A DNA stretch of 64,000 nucleotides from Paracoccus beibuensis (lineage in GTDB: Bacteria; Pseudomonadota; Alphaproteobacteria; Rhodobacterales; Rhodobacteraceae), in contig NZ_JAOTBD010000008.1 in the NCBI RefSeq assembly GCF_026162625.1, positions 81,753-145,752 of the forward strand, given 5' to 3'. Position numbers and translations under genes: made by a program. Shown in pieces: positions 46,669 through 56,303 of this stretch. Under the pieces are notes generated by a model. That model made no database searches, had not been told where the DNA came from, and saw only the letters and a program-made list of their open reading frames with translations. How positions within the stretch are numbered: position 1 is the first letter of the stretch; every line of letters starts with the position of its first letter.

Positions 46669-47925
46669 ATGCCGCTTCTGGTGATGAAATTCGGCGGCAC
46701 CTCGGTGGCCGATCCCGACCGGATCAAGAACGCCGCCCTGAAGGTGCAGCGCGAGGTGGAGCGCGGCTATGACGTCATCGTCATCGTCAGCGCCATGTCG
46801 GGCAAGACCAACGAGCTGGTGGGCTGGGTCGAACAGACCTCGCCGCTGTTCGATGCGCGCGAATACGACGCGGTGGTCAGTTCCGGCGAAAACGTGACCG
46901 CGGGCCTCATGGCCCTGACCCTGCAGGAGATGGACGTGCCCGCGCGCAGCTGGCAGGGCTGGCAGGTGCCGATCAACACGACGGCCGCCTATTCCGCCGC
47001 GCGTTTCGTGGACATCCCCAGGAAGAACATCGACCAGAAGTTCGCCGAAGGCTTCCGCGTCGCGGTCGTCGCGGGCTTCCAGGGCCTGTCGCCAGAAGGC
47101 CGCATCACCACGCTCGGCCGGGGCGGGTCGGACACGACCGCCGTGGCCTTCGCCGCCGCCTTCGGGGCCGAGCGTTGCGACATCTATACCGACGTGGACG
47201 GCGTCTATACCACCGACCCGCGCATCACGTCCCGCGCCCGCAAGCTTGACCGCATCGCCTTCGAGGAGATGCTGGAGCTGGCATCCCTGGGCGCCAAGGT
47301 GCTGCAGACGCGATCGGTCGAACTGGCGATGCGTTACAAGGTGCGGCTGCGGGTGCTATCCTCGTTCGAGGACACCGACCAGAATTCCGGCACGCTGATC
47401 TGCGATGAGGATGAAATCATGGAATCGAAAGTCGTCAACGGCGTCGCCTCTTCCCGCGACGAGGCCAAGATCACCTTGGTCACGGTCGAGGACCGGCCCG
47501 GCATCTCGGCCAACATCTTCGCGCCGCTGGCCGATGCCGGCGTGAACGTGGACATGATCGTCCAGAACATCTCGGAAAAGGACTACGAGGATCACCCGGG
47601 TTCGGTGACCGACATGACCTTCTCGGTGCCGATCAACCAGGTGGAACGCGCCAAGCGGGCCATGGAGGACGCGCGCCAGGCGGGCCACATTGCCTATGAC
47701 GAACTGGTCGTCGATACCGAAGTCGCCAAGGTCAGCGTCGTCGGCATCGGCATGCGCAGCCATACCGGCGTCGCGGCCCGGATGTTCAAGGCGCTGGCCG
47801 ACGAGAACGTCAACATCAAGGTCATTGCAACCTCCGAGATCAAGATTTCGGTGCTGATCGACCGGAAATACATGGAACTGGCTGTTCAGGCACTGCATGA
47901 TGCCTTCGAACTGGAGAAGGCATAA
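46669..47925 (+). CDS. lysC: Aspartate kinase
   Basis: 418-residue kinase phosphorylating L-aspartate, the first step to lysine, threonine and methionine. The amino-acid kinase domain starts MPLLVMKFGGTSVADPDR and holds GRGGSDTTAVAFAAAFGAERCDIYTDVDGVY; two ACT domains (about 265-418) bind the feedback inhibitors. GGAGG lies 7 bp before ATG at 46669; the longer upstream frame is rejected. Confidence 0.96.
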   Translation: MPLLVMKFGGTSVADPDRIKNAALKVQREVERGYDVIVIVSAMSGKTNELVGWVEQTSPLFDAREYDAVVSSGENVTAGLMALTLQEMDVPARSWQGWQVPINTTAAYSAARFVDIPRKNIDQKFAEGFRVAVVAGFQGLSPEGRITTLGRGGSDTTAVAFAAAFGAERCDIYTDVDGVYTTDPRITSRARKLDRIAFEEMLELASLGAKVLQTRSVELAMRYKVRLRVLSSFEDTDQNSGTLICDEDEIMESKVVNGVASSRDEAKITLVTVEDRPGISANIFAPLADAGVNVDMIVQNISEKDYEDHPGSVTDMTFSVPINQVERAKRAMEDARQAGHIAYDELVVDTEVAKVSVVGIGMRSHTGVAARMFKALADENVNIKVIATSEIKISVLIDRKYMELAVQALHDAFELEKA

Positions 47926-47955
47926 GCCCTTCCCGTTCGGTTCCCAGAAGGGGGC

Positions 47956-50229
47956 ATGGCAGAGGCAGAAGGCAGGCAGGCGATGCAGGATCGCACCGAT
48001 AGCGACTCTCGCAAGCTGCTGCGGCGGCTGAAGGAGATCCTGGCCGCCGCCGGCGGGGGCCAGGACCGGCTGGACCAGATCACCCACCACATCGCCGATT
48101 CGATGGGAACCGAGGTCTGCTCGATCTACCTGTTCCGTGATGCCGACACGCTGGAACTCTGCGCGACCGAGGGTCTGCGGCCCGAGGCCGTCCACCAGAC
48201 CCGCCTGCGCCTTGGCGAGGGTCTTGTGGGTCGTGTGGCCCGAACCGGCCGGAACGTGAACACCGGCGACGCGCCGTCCTCGCCCGGGTTCCGGTTCATG
48301 CCCGAAACAGGCGAAGAGGTCTTTCCCGCATTTCTCGGCGTGCCGATCCAGCGCGTGGGCGAACGGCTTGGCGTCCTTGTCGTGCAATGCACGACGGCCC
48401 GGCAGTTCACCGACGACGAGGTCTATGGCCTGGAAGTCGTCGCCATGGTTCTGGCCGAGATGACCGAGCTTGGCGCCTTCCAGGGCAGCCAGTCCGACAG
48501 CATGCCGCCCGCCCACCGCTTTCCCCTGATGATTCGCGGCGCGACGGCACAGGAGGGCGCGGCCCAAGGCCACGTCTGGCTGCACGAACCGCGCGTCGTG
48601 ATCGCGAACCCCGTGGGCGACGACCCCGACAAGGAACTGGCGCGCCTGCACGAAGGCGTTGACCGGCTGCGCAGCACGGTGGACACGATGGTCGCCGCCG
48701 CCGACATGGACGGCGAAGGCGAACACGCGGCGGTTCTGGAAACCTATCGGATGTTTGCGCATTCGCGCAGCTGGCTGAAGCGGATGGAGGAGGACATCCG
48801 CCTTGGACTGTCGGCCGAGGCCGCGGTGGAAAAAGAACAATCCGCCGCCCGCGCCCGGCTGGAGATGGCGTCCGACCCCTATCTGCGCGACCGGCTGCAC
48901 GACCTCGACGACCTGTCGAACCGGCTGCTGCGCATCCTGACCGGCCAGGGCATCGACACCGGCGCCGCGATGCCCGACGACCCGATCCTCGTGGCCCGCA
49001 ACATCGGCCCTGCCGAGCTGCTGGAATACGGGCGGCGCCTGAAGGGCGTCGTGCTGGAGGAAGGATCGGTCGGCAGCCACGCCGCCATCGTCGCGCGGGC
49101 CCTGGCGATCCCGCTGGTGATCCACGCCAGCCGCATCACCGCCGAGGCGCTGAACGGCGACGCGATCCTGGTCGATGGCGACCAGGGGGTCGTCCACCTG
49201 CGCCCCGAGGAATCGGTCGCCAAGGCGTTCCTCGACAAGATCGCCATGCAGGCCGAGGCGCAAGACCGCTATGCCAGCCTGCGCAACCTGCCCGCCACGG
49301 CGACCTGCGGCACGACGATCCAGCTCTACATGAACGCGGGGCTGATGGCCGACCTGCCGTCGCTTGACGGATCGGGCGCCGAGGGCGTGGGTCTTTTTCG
49401 GACCGAGCTGCAGTTCCTGATCCGCAGCCACGTCCCGCGGCGGGCGGAACTGGCCGGGCTTTACGCCCGCGTCATGGACAACGCGCATGGCAAGCCGGTG
49501 ATCTTCCGGACGCTCGACATCGGGTCGGACAAGGTCCTGCCCTACATGAAGCCCCAGGACGAGCCGAACCCCGCGATGGGCTGGCGCGCGATCCGGGTCG
49601 GTCTCGACAAGCGCGGCGTGTTGCGGATGCAGCTGCAGGCACTGATCCGGGCATCGGTCGGCCGGCCGCTGCACGTCATGTTCCCCTTCATCGCCGAGAT
49701 CGGCGAATACCAGGACGCCCACCGCATCCTGATGCAGGAACTGGCGCGCGAACAGCGGCTTGGCCACGCCATGCCAAGCGACATCCGCGTCGGCGCCATG
49801 CTGGAGACGCCGTCACTGGCCTTCGCGCCCCGGCGCTTCTTCGAGATGTGCGACTTCATCTCGATCGGCGGCAACGACCTGAAGCAGTTCTTCTTCGCCG
49901 CCGACCGGGAAAACGAACGCGTCCGCCGCCGTTATGACACGCTGAACGTCGCCTTCCTGGGAATGCTGCGCCAGATCATCGCGCGCTGCGAGGACGCCCG
50001 CGTGCCCGTGTCCTTCTGCGGCGAGGATGCCGGCCGCCCGATCGAGGCGCTGGTCTTCGCCGCACTGGGCATCCGGCGGCTGTCGATGCGTCCCGCGTCC
50101 ATCGGGCCGGTCAAGCACCTGATCCGGCGCGTGTCGCTGTCGGAACTGCGCAAGGTCATCGAGGAGGCCGAGGCCGAGGGGCTGACCTCGGTTCGGGGTC
50201 CGGTGACCGCCTGGCTGGCAAGACAATAG
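47956..50229 (+). CDS. ptsP: Nitrogen-PTS enzyme I (PtsP, EI-Ntr)
   Basis: 757-residue cytoplasmic enzyme that takes phosphate from phosphoenolpyruvate and passes it to the nitrogen PTS. An N-terminal GAF domain (about 45-185) precedes the EI domains. The phosphohistidine motif EEGSVGSHAAIVARA holds H375, and the PEP-binding region has EGVGLFRTELQFL, GAMLETPSLAF and the active-site cysteine in PVSFCGEDAGRP. It is 30 bp after lysC on the same strand. An in-frame ATG at 47983 is an alternative start. Confidence 0.94.
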   Translation: MAEAEGRQAMQDRTDSDSRKLLRRLKEILAAAGGGQDRLDQITHHIADSMGTEVCSIYLFRDADTLELCATEGLRPEAVHQTRLRLGEGLVGRVARTGRNVNTGDAPSSPGFRFMPETGEEVFPAFLGVPIQRVGERLGVLVVQCTTARQFTDDEVYGLEVVAMVLAEMTELGAFQGSQSDSMPPAHRFPLMIRGATAQEGAAQGHVWLHEPRVVIANPVGDDPDKELARLHEGVDRLRSTVDTMVAAADMDGEGEHAAVLETYRMFAHSRSWLKRMEEDIRLGLSAEAAVEKEQSAARARLEMASDPYLRDRLHDLDDLSNRLLRILTGQGIDTGAAMPDDPILVARNIGPAELLEYGRRLKGVVLEEGSVGSHAAIVARALAIPLVIHASRITAEALNGDAILVDGDQGVVHLRPEESVAKAFLDKIAMQAEAQDRYASLRNLPATATCGTTIQLYMNAGLMADLPSLDGSGAEGVGLFRTELQFLIRSHVPRRAELAGLYARVMDNAHGKPVIFRTLDIGSDKVLPYMKPQDEPNPAMGWRAIRVGLDKRGVLRMQLQALIRASVGRPLHVMFPFIAEIGEYQDAHRILMQELAREQRLGHAMPSDIRVGAMLETPSLAFAPRRFFEMCDFISIGGNDLKQFFFAADRENERVRRRYDTLNVAFLGMLRQIIARCEDARVPVSFCGEDAGRPIEALVFAALGIRRLSMRPASIGPVKHLIRRVSLSELRKVIEEAEAEGLTSVRGPVTAWLARQ

Positions 50230-50361
50230 GCAATCGGGATCCATTCACGCTTGCCTGCATGGCCGATATCGGCCGATAAGCTGACGTGTTGGTGAGCGTG
50301 CTTGCTGCGTCGCGGCAGCCCGCGTATATTCGCCCCTGATTTTCTCGAGACATCTCCGGAC

Positions 50362-51918
50362 ATGAAGCGTCGTCAATTTCTCAATGCTGCCACTGCATTG
50401 GCCGCCGGTGGATCGCTTGCGGCGATCCCTGCCCAGGCCCAGACCCCGGCCCCCTCGCCGGAGGCATACGGCCCGCCGATGCCGGAACCCTTCGGCTTCG
50501 AGCAGGTGGCGGCGCTGGCCGCCGAGCGCGCGCAAGAGGTCTATGTCCAGCCGGTGTCCGAACTGGTCGGCAGCTTCGCCGACCTGAACTATGATCAGTA
50601 TCGCGCGATCCGGTTCCGCCGCGACCTCGACCCCTGGGCGGGCAGCAAGACCTTCGGCATCGACCTGCTGTCGCCCGGCAGCATCTTCTATGAGCCGGTG
50701 CAGATCAATCTGGTGCGCGACGGCGTCGCCCGACCGATCCCGTTCGATCCCGCGCTGCTGGACTTCGACCCGTCGCATTTCCCGGACGGTCCCGATCTCA
50801 AGACGATTGGCAACATGGGCTGGTCGGGTTTCCGCGTCCGCACCTTCCTGAACCGCCCCGGCGTCATGGACGAGTTCCTGGTATTCCAGGGCGCCAGCTA
50901 TTTCCGCGCCGTGGCGCGCGGCACGCTCTATGGCCTGTCCGCCCGAGGCCTTGCAATCAAGACCGGCAGCCCCGACGGCGAGGAATTCCCGCTGTTCACC
51001 GACTTCTGGGTGCACGAGCCCAAGCCGGGCGCGGACACGGTCCGCATCCATGCGATCCTCGACAGCAAGTCCGTCGCCGCGGCGTTCCAGTTCGACGTGA
51101 CGCCCGGCGCCGTGACGATGGTCCGAACGCGGCTGGCGCTGTTCCCGCGCGTCGACCTGAGGGAGACGGGGTTGGCGCCCCTGACCTCGATGTTCTGGTT
51201 CAGCCCGGCGTCGCGCCGCGCCGTCGACGATTACCGCCCCGCCTGCCACGACAGCGACGGCCTGCAGATGCACACCGGCGCGGGGCAGACCCTGTGGCGG
51301 GGCCTTATGTCGCCGCGGAACCTGCAGATCTCCAGCTTCATGGACCAGGACCCGCAGGGCTTTGGCCTGATCCAGCGCGCCCGCGACTTCGAAAGTTTCC
51401 AGGACGCCGAGGCAATGTACCACCTGCGCCCCTCGGCCTGGATCGAGCCAGAGGGCGACTGGGGCCCCGGAGAGGTCCGCCTGGTCGAGATCCCGGTCGA
51501 GAACGAGTTCAACGACAACATCGTCAGCTATTGGGTGCCCAAAGACGTTCTGGTTCGCGGCGAACGGCGGGAATTTCGCTATCGCCTCAGCTTCTCGGCG
51601 CTGCCGCCAAGCGATCTGCCGCTGGCCAAGGTACGCCAGGTCCGGTCCGGCCGGTCCATCAATGTCGAGACGACGCGCAGCTATATCATCGACTTCGACC
51701 TTGGGATGTTCCGGGAGACCCTGCCGAACTTCCAGGTCAGCACCTCCGAAGGGCGCATCGTCCATTCCTACATCAAGGCGCTGCCCGACCAGAACGCCCT
51801 GCGCCTGGCCTTCGAATTCGAGCCCGGCCGCGTCCAGGTGGCCGAGCTTCAGGCCGTGCTGACCGATCCCGACGGCCTCGCCCTCAGCGAGACCTGGCTG
51901 ACGCGCTGGACCGCATGA
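50362..51918 (+). CDS. opgG: Periplasmic glucan biosynthesis protein OpgG
   Basis: 518-residue periplasmic protein of osmoregulated periplasmic glucan synthesis, thought to shape glucan branching. It begins MKRRQFLNAATALAAGG, a twin-arginine signal, and continues with FGFEQVAALAAERAQE and LNYDQYRAIRFR, typical of the OpgG/OpgD domain. ATG at 50362 is taken as the start. It leads the opgGHC operon; its stop overlaps opgH by 4 bp. Confidence 0.93.
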   Translation: MKRRQFLNAATALAAGGSLAAIPAQAQTPAPSPEAYGPPMPEPFGFEQVAALAAERAQEVYVQPVSELVGSFADLNYDQYRAIRFRRDLDPWAGSKTFGIDLLSPGSIFYEPVQINLVRDGVARPIPFDPALLDFDPSHFPDGPDLKTIGNMGWSGFRVRTFLNRPGVMDEFLVFQGASYFRAVARGTLYGLSARGLAIKTGSPDGEEFPLFTDFWVHEPKPGADTVRIHAILDSKSVAAAFQFDVTPGAVTMVRTRLALFPRVDLRETGLAPLTSMFWFSPASRRAVDDYRPACHDSDGLQMHTGAGQTLWRGLMSPRNLQISSFMDQDPQGFGLIQRARDFESFQDAEAMYHLRPSAWIEPEGDWGPGEVRLVEIPVENEFNDNIVSYWVPKDVLVRGERREFRYRLSFSALPPSDLPLAKVRQVRSGRSINVETTRSYIIDFDLGMFRETLPNFQVSTSEGRIVHSYIKALPDQNALRLAFEFEPGRVQVAELQAVLTDPDGLALSETWLTRWTA

Positions 51919-54026
51919 CCAGCGCGCTGGACAGGGCGCAGGCCGCGCAGGCCGAAGCCGACCTGCCGATCGTGCCGCCGCCCGCGCCGCTGTCGATGCC
52001 GGTGCAGGATTTCGGCCGCGTCGCTGACAGCGGACCCGGCAAGCAAAACGACAGCATGCGCGTCTGGATGGCGCGCCTTGTCACGTTCGGCGGCACGGCG
52101 GCACTGGCGGTGACCGGCTTCTGGCAGATGCTGGCAGCATTCGGCGCCGATCCCACGGCGATGCAGATCGCGTTGCTGATTCTTTTCGTGCCGACCTTTG
52201 CCTGGGTGGGCTTTTCCTTCTGCAGCGTCCTTGCGGGTTTCCTGGCCCCGCGCCTGCGGACGCCAGACGGGCCGAACGACGCCCGCGTCGTCGTTGTCAT
52301 GCCGATCTATCACGAGGATGTGGCCGTCAGCACCGGCCTTCTGGTCGCGCTGTCGCGTGAATTGGCAGCCGCCGGCATGGCCGACAGGACCGAGATCTTC
52401 GTTCTGTCCGACACCCGCGACCCCGCCATCGCCGTCAACGAGACGCTGGTGATCCACCACGCGCGCGCGTTGTCGGCGCTGCCCATCTGGTATCGCCGCC
52501 GCCTGACGAACGAGGATCGCAAGTCGGGCAACATCGCCCAGTTCGTGCGGCACTGGGGCGGGCGCTATGACCAGATGGTCGTGCTGGACGCCGACAGCGT
52601 CATGTCGGGCGACACGATCCGGGCGCTGTCGGCGCGAATGGCGGCGGAACCGCGCCTCGGCCTGATCCAGACCATCCCGATGCTGGTCGGCGGCGAGACG
52701 ATCTTCGCCCGCCTGACCCAGTTCGCCAGCCGCGTCTATGGCCCGATGATCGCACGGGGCGTGTCCGCCTGGTCGGGCAGCACCGGCAACTATTGGGGCC
52801 ACAACGCCATCATCCGTGTCCAGGCCTTCGCGCAGTCCTGCGGTCTGCCCCGCCTGCCCGGCCAGCCGCCCTTCGGCGGGACGATCCTCAGCCATGACTT
52901 CGTCGAGGCCGCGGCCCTCTGCCGCGCCGGGTGGAGCGTCCGGCTGGACCACGACCTGCGCGGCAGCTTCGAAGGCTGCCCACCGACGCTGCTGGACATG
53001 GCCGCACGCGAACGCCGTTGGGCACAGGGCAACCTGCAGCACGGCCGCCTTCTGGGCATCCGCGGGCTGCGCGGCGTCAGCCGGGCGCATTTCGTCATCG
53101 GCATCATGGGCTTTCTGATGAGCCCGCTGTGGCTGGCGCTGATCCTGGTGGGCTTGGTGCTGTCGGCGACGGTGCTGCTGTCGACGCCGGCGTACTTTCC
53201 GAACGCGTACCAGCTGTTCCCCGAATGGCCGGTCTTCGACAGCCGCCGGATGCTGTGGCTGTTCGTCGCTGCGATGACCCTGCTGCTGCTGCCGAAGTTC
53301 ATCGCGACCTTCCGCGCCTGGATGCGCCCGCTGGCCGTCAACTCGGGCGGGCGGGTCCGCATCTTTGCCAGCGCCCTCTTCGAGACGGTGCTGTCGGCGC
53401 TGATCGCCCCGGTGCAGATGCTGGTCCAGACCCGCCAGATCTTCGAGATCCTGTCGGGCCGCGACAGTGGCTGGGACGCGCAGACCCGCGCCGGGCGGAT
53501 GCCGCCGTGGGGCGTGGTGCTGCGCCATCACTGGGCGCATGTCGCCCTGGGCCTGCTGACCCTTGTCGTGCTGACCACGTTTTCGCCCGCGCAGCTGATC
53601 TGGCTGTCGCCGATCCTGGCGGGGCTGATCCTGTCACCCGTAACATCGCGCCTGTCGGCCAGCCCGGTCTTCGGGCGCTGGGCGCGGATGCGAGGGCTTC
53701 TGGTGACGCCCGAAGAGCGGACGCCCCCCGCCATCCTCACGAATGCCGCGGCCATCGCCCGCAGCCTGCCACAACCGGTTACCGGACGCGAAAGCCTGCT
53801 GAGGCTTGGGGCCGACCCGGCGCTTCTGCACCGCCACGCCAGCATGCTGGCGCCCCTGCCCGCCGAACCGCCACTGGCGCTGCGCCTGGCGCGCATCACG
53901 GCCGAGGCCAAGATCGACCACGCGGCGAGCAGGAGCGAGGCGCTCGACTTCCTTGACCGCGCCGAAACCGACTCGATGCTGCTGGACCCGCAGCTTCTGC
54001 GCCGCTGGAGCAGACTGCCCGAATGA
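51915..54026 (+). CDS. opgH: Glucan glucosyltransferase OpgH
   Basis: 703-residue inner-membrane glycosyltransferase (GT2) that polymerises the glucan backbone from UDP-glucose. Hydrophobic segments near 50-115 precede the catalytic domain with VVVMPIYHEDVAVS, the DxD motif VVLDADSVMSG, and the acceptor motif RRWAQGNLQHGRLL; several further helices follow. The start overlaps opgG (ATGA) and the end overlaps opgC (ATGA). Confidence 0.95.
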   Translation: MTSALDRAQAAQAEADLPIVPPPAPLSMPVQDFGRVADSGPGKQNDSMRVWMARLVTFGGTAALAVTGFWQMLAAFGADPTAMQIALLILFVPTFAWVGFSFCSVLAGFLAPRLRTPDGPNDARVVVVMPIYHEDVAVSTGLLVALSRELAAAGMADRTEIFVLSDTRDPAIAVNETLVIHHARALSALPIWYRRRLTNEDRKSGNIAQFVRHWGGRYDQMVVLDADSVMSGDTIRALSARMAAEPRLGLIQTIPMLVGGETIFARLTQFASRVYGPMIARGVSAWSGSTGNYWGHNAIIRVQAFAQSCGLPRLPGQPPFGGTILSHDFVEAAALCRAGWSVRLDHDLRGSFEGCPPTLLDMAARERRWAQGNLQHGRLLGIRGLRGVSRAHFVIGIMGFLMSPLWLALILVGLVLSATVLLSTPAYFPNAYQLFPEWPVFDSRRMLWLFVAAMTLLLLPKFIATFRAWMRPLAVNSGGRVRIFASALFETVLSALIAPVQMLVQTRQIFEILSGRDSGWDAQTRAGRMPPWGVVLRHHWAHVALGLLTLVVLTTFSPAQLIWLSPILAGLILSPVTSRLSASPVFGRWARMRGLLVTPEERTPPAILTNAAAIARSLPQPVTGRESLLRLGADPALLHRHASMLAPLPAEPPLALRLARITAEAKIDHAASRSEALDFLDRAETDSMLLDPQLLRRWSRLPE

Positions 54027-55189
54027 CCCGACTTATCGCGCTGGACATGCTGCGCGGCTACGCGCTGCTCAGCATCATGGTCAACCACATGCCGATCTCG
54101 GTCATGCGGGGGATCACCCTTCCCAACTTCTCGATCTTCGACGCGTCCGAGCTGTTCGTGCTGCTGTCGGGCTTCCTTGTCGGCATGGTCTGGCGGAGCG
54201 TCGAAGCGCGCCAGGGCCGCCGCGCCGCGCAGGTCCGCTTTGCCCGCCGATCGTTCGAGGTCTGGCGCGCGATGATCATCGGCGCCGTGCTGGTGGCGCT
54301 TCTGTCGGCCGCGCTCTGGGCCAGCGGGCGGCCGCACACGGCGATCTGGAACCAGTACGCCGTCTGGATCCTGTCGAACCCCCTGGGCTTCATGGCGACG
54401 GTGGGCACCTTCTGGCTGCAGCCCAACATCATCGACGTTCTGGCGGTCTATGTCGTGCTGATCGCGGCGGCCGTGGTGGTGATGCCGGTGATGCTGCGCT
54501 GGCCGCTGCTTGCGGCCGTCGGTTCGGTCCTGCTGTGGTGGAACGCGCCGCAGCTGAACGCGATGATCCCGAACCACCGGACCGAGGGCGGGTTCCTCTT
54601 CAACCCGTTCGGCTGGCAGATGCTGTTCCTGACAGGCGCGGCCATGGGCGCATTCCGCCCGCAGCTGATGGCGCGGCTGTGGCCGTGGCGCCACCTGCTG
54701 ACGGTGCTGGCGCTTGGCATGTTCGCCTTCGGCTGCGCCATCGTCATCGGCGCCCGGATCGGAGAGCCGGCGCTCGCCTTCCGCGAGGCGCTGAAGTCGG
54801 TCTATGGAGAGATCGACAAGTGGAACCTGGACGGCGCCCGCTACCTGGCCATCGTGGCGGCGGCCTGGCTTGTCTCGGTGCCTCTCGCGGGGCCGATGCA
54901 GCGGCTGGCAGCCAGCCTCCCCGGCATTGCGATGCAGCAGATCGGGCGGGGGGGCCTCTGGTCCTTTATCGCCTGCGCACTTTTGTCGGTGCTGGGGGAC
55001 GCGTTCCAGATGACCCCGCCCGGCCAGCCGATGTGGCAGCGGCTGGCGGTCGACCTCTGGGCCTGCGTCACGCTTTGGTGGGTTTCGGCGCTGTGGCTGG
55101 ACTATGGCGCGCCCTGGCAGCGGGCGCGCAAGGACCGGCGTGCCATGCGGCGACAGATGAAACTTGCTGCAAGGCGGCCCATGGCTTAG
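54023..55189 (+). CDS. opgC: Glucan succinyltransferase-like OpgC
   Basis: 388-residue multi-pass membrane protein (about ten helices) beginning MTRLIALDMLRGYALLSIMV, typical of OpgC. In Rhodobacter sphaeroides OpgC attaches succinyl groups to periplasmic glucans. Coupled to opgH. The C-terminus ends in a basic tail (RRQMKLAARRPMA). It is the last gene of the opg operon. Confidence 0.9.
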   Translation: MTRLIALDMLRGYALLSIMVNHMPISVMRGITLPNFSIFDASELFVLLSGFLVGMVWRSVEARQGRRAAQVRFARRSFEVWRAMIIGAVLVALLSAALWASGRPHTAIWNQYAVWILSNPLGFMATVGTFWLQPNIIDVLAVYVVLIAAAVVVMPVMLRWPLLAAVGSVLLWWNAPQLNAMIPNHRTEGGFLFNPFGWQMLFLTGAAMGAFRPQLMARLWPWRHLLTVLALGMFAFGCAIVIGARIGEPALAFREALKSVYGEIDKWNLDGARYLAIVAAAWLVSVPLAGPMQRLAASLPGIAMQQIGRGGLWSFIACALLSVLGDAFQMTPPGQPMWQRLAVDLWACVTLWWVSALWLDYGAPWQRARKDRRAMRRQMKLAARRPMA

Positions 55190-55201
55190 GCCACGACACC
55201 A

Positions 55202-55228
55202 TGACGCTGCGTCACCCTGCGTGACGCA
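55202..55228. promoter_or_regulatory. Nested inverted repeats before nadABC
   Basis: TGACGC-T-GCGTCA (55202-55214) overlaps TGCGTCAC-CCTGC-GTGACGCA (55208-55228, 8-bp arms). They lie 13 bp after opgC and 22 bp before nadA, so they could form an opgC terminator hairpin or an operator for a NAD-biosynthesis repressor such as NadQ. There is no T tract. Confidence 0.5.
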
Positions 55229-55249
55229 ATCGGGAGGGGGAAACCGATC

Positions 55250-56302
55250 ATGCTGGACCTGACGAACATCCGTGCCGAGCTGGAGGCGCATTACGACCTG
55301 ACGCCCTCGGTCGAACTGGCGCAGCAGATGTCGGACATCCACACCCGGATGGACCGGGTCATGCCCTTCCCGGACTGGGCGATTGCCGCGCCATATGTCG
55401 CGGCGATCAACAGGCTCAAGGCGGAACGCGGCGCGGTGGTACTGGCGCACAACTACATGACGCCCGACATCTATCACGGCATCGCCGACGTGGTGGGCGA
55501 CAGCCTGCAGCTGGCCATCGAGGCCACGCGGGTCGAGGCGCAGGTCATCGTGCAATGCGGCGTGCATTTCATGGCCGAGACGTCGAAGATCCTGAACCCG
55601 GCCAAGACGGTCCTGATGCCCGACATGGAGGCCGGCTGTTCGCTGGCCGAAAGCATTACCGCCGAGGGCGTGGCGCAGATGCGGGCACTGTATCCCGGCG
55701 CGCCGGTCGTCAGCTATGTCAACACCACGGCCGAGGTGAAGGCCGCGTCCGACATCTGCTGCACCTCGTCCAACGCCGCGCAGATCGTGGCGGCGATGCC
55801 CGGCGACACGGTCATCATGACGCCCGACAAGTGGCTGGCCCAGAACGTGGCTGCGCAGGTGCCGCAGAAGCGCATCGTCTGGTGGGACGGGGCCTGCATC
55901 GTGCACGAACGCTTCACGCCCCAGGACCTGCGCGACTTCCGCGGCTGGCATCCGGGGCTGAAGATCATCGCCCATCCCGAATGCCCGCCCGACGTCGTGG
56001 CCGAGGCCGATTTCGCGGGCTCGACCGCGCATATCATCGACTGGGTCGGGCGCGAGCGTCCGGAGAAGGCGATGCTGGTCACGGAATGCTCGATGGCTTC
56101 GAACATTTCGGACGCCCATCCCGAAGTCGAATTCCTCGGGCCGTGCAACATGTGCCCCTACATGAAGAAGATCACGCTGGAAAAGGTGCTCTGGTCGCTG
56201 CATTCGATGTCCGGCGCGGTCGAGGTCGATCCCGCCGTCGCCGCGCCCGCGCGGCTTGCGGTGCAGCGGATGATCGACCTGTCGCGCCAGCTGGCGGCCT
56301 GA
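55250..56302 (+). CDS. nadA: Quinolinate synthase
   Basis: 350-residue 4Fe-4S enzyme condensing iminoaspartate with dihydroxyacetone phosphate to quinolinate. The three iron-ligand cysteines are expected in VQCGVHFMAETSKIL, ICCTSSNAAQ and GPCNMCPYMKKI; the active-site HNYMTPDI is also present. GGGAGGGGG lies before ATG at 55250. It is the first of nadABC; nadB begins at 56304, one base after its stop. Confidence 0.96.
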   Translation: MLDLTNIRAELEAHYDLTPSVELAQQMSDIHTRMDRVMPFPDWAIAAPYVAAINRLKAERGAVVLAHNYMTPDIYHGIADVVGDSLQLAIEATRVEAQVIVQCGVHFMAETSKILNPAKTVLMPDMEAGCSLAESITAEGVAQMRALYPGAPVVSYVNTTAEVKAASDICCTSSNAAQIVAAMPGDTVIMTPDKWLAQNVAAQVPQKRIVWWDGACIVHERFTPQDLRDFRGWHPGLKIIAHPECPPDVVAEADFAGSTAHIIDWVGRERPEKAMLVTECSMASNISDAHPEVEFLGPCNMCPYMKKITLEKVLWSLHSMSGAVEVDPAVAAPARLAVQRMIDLSRQLAA

Positions 56303-56303
56303 C

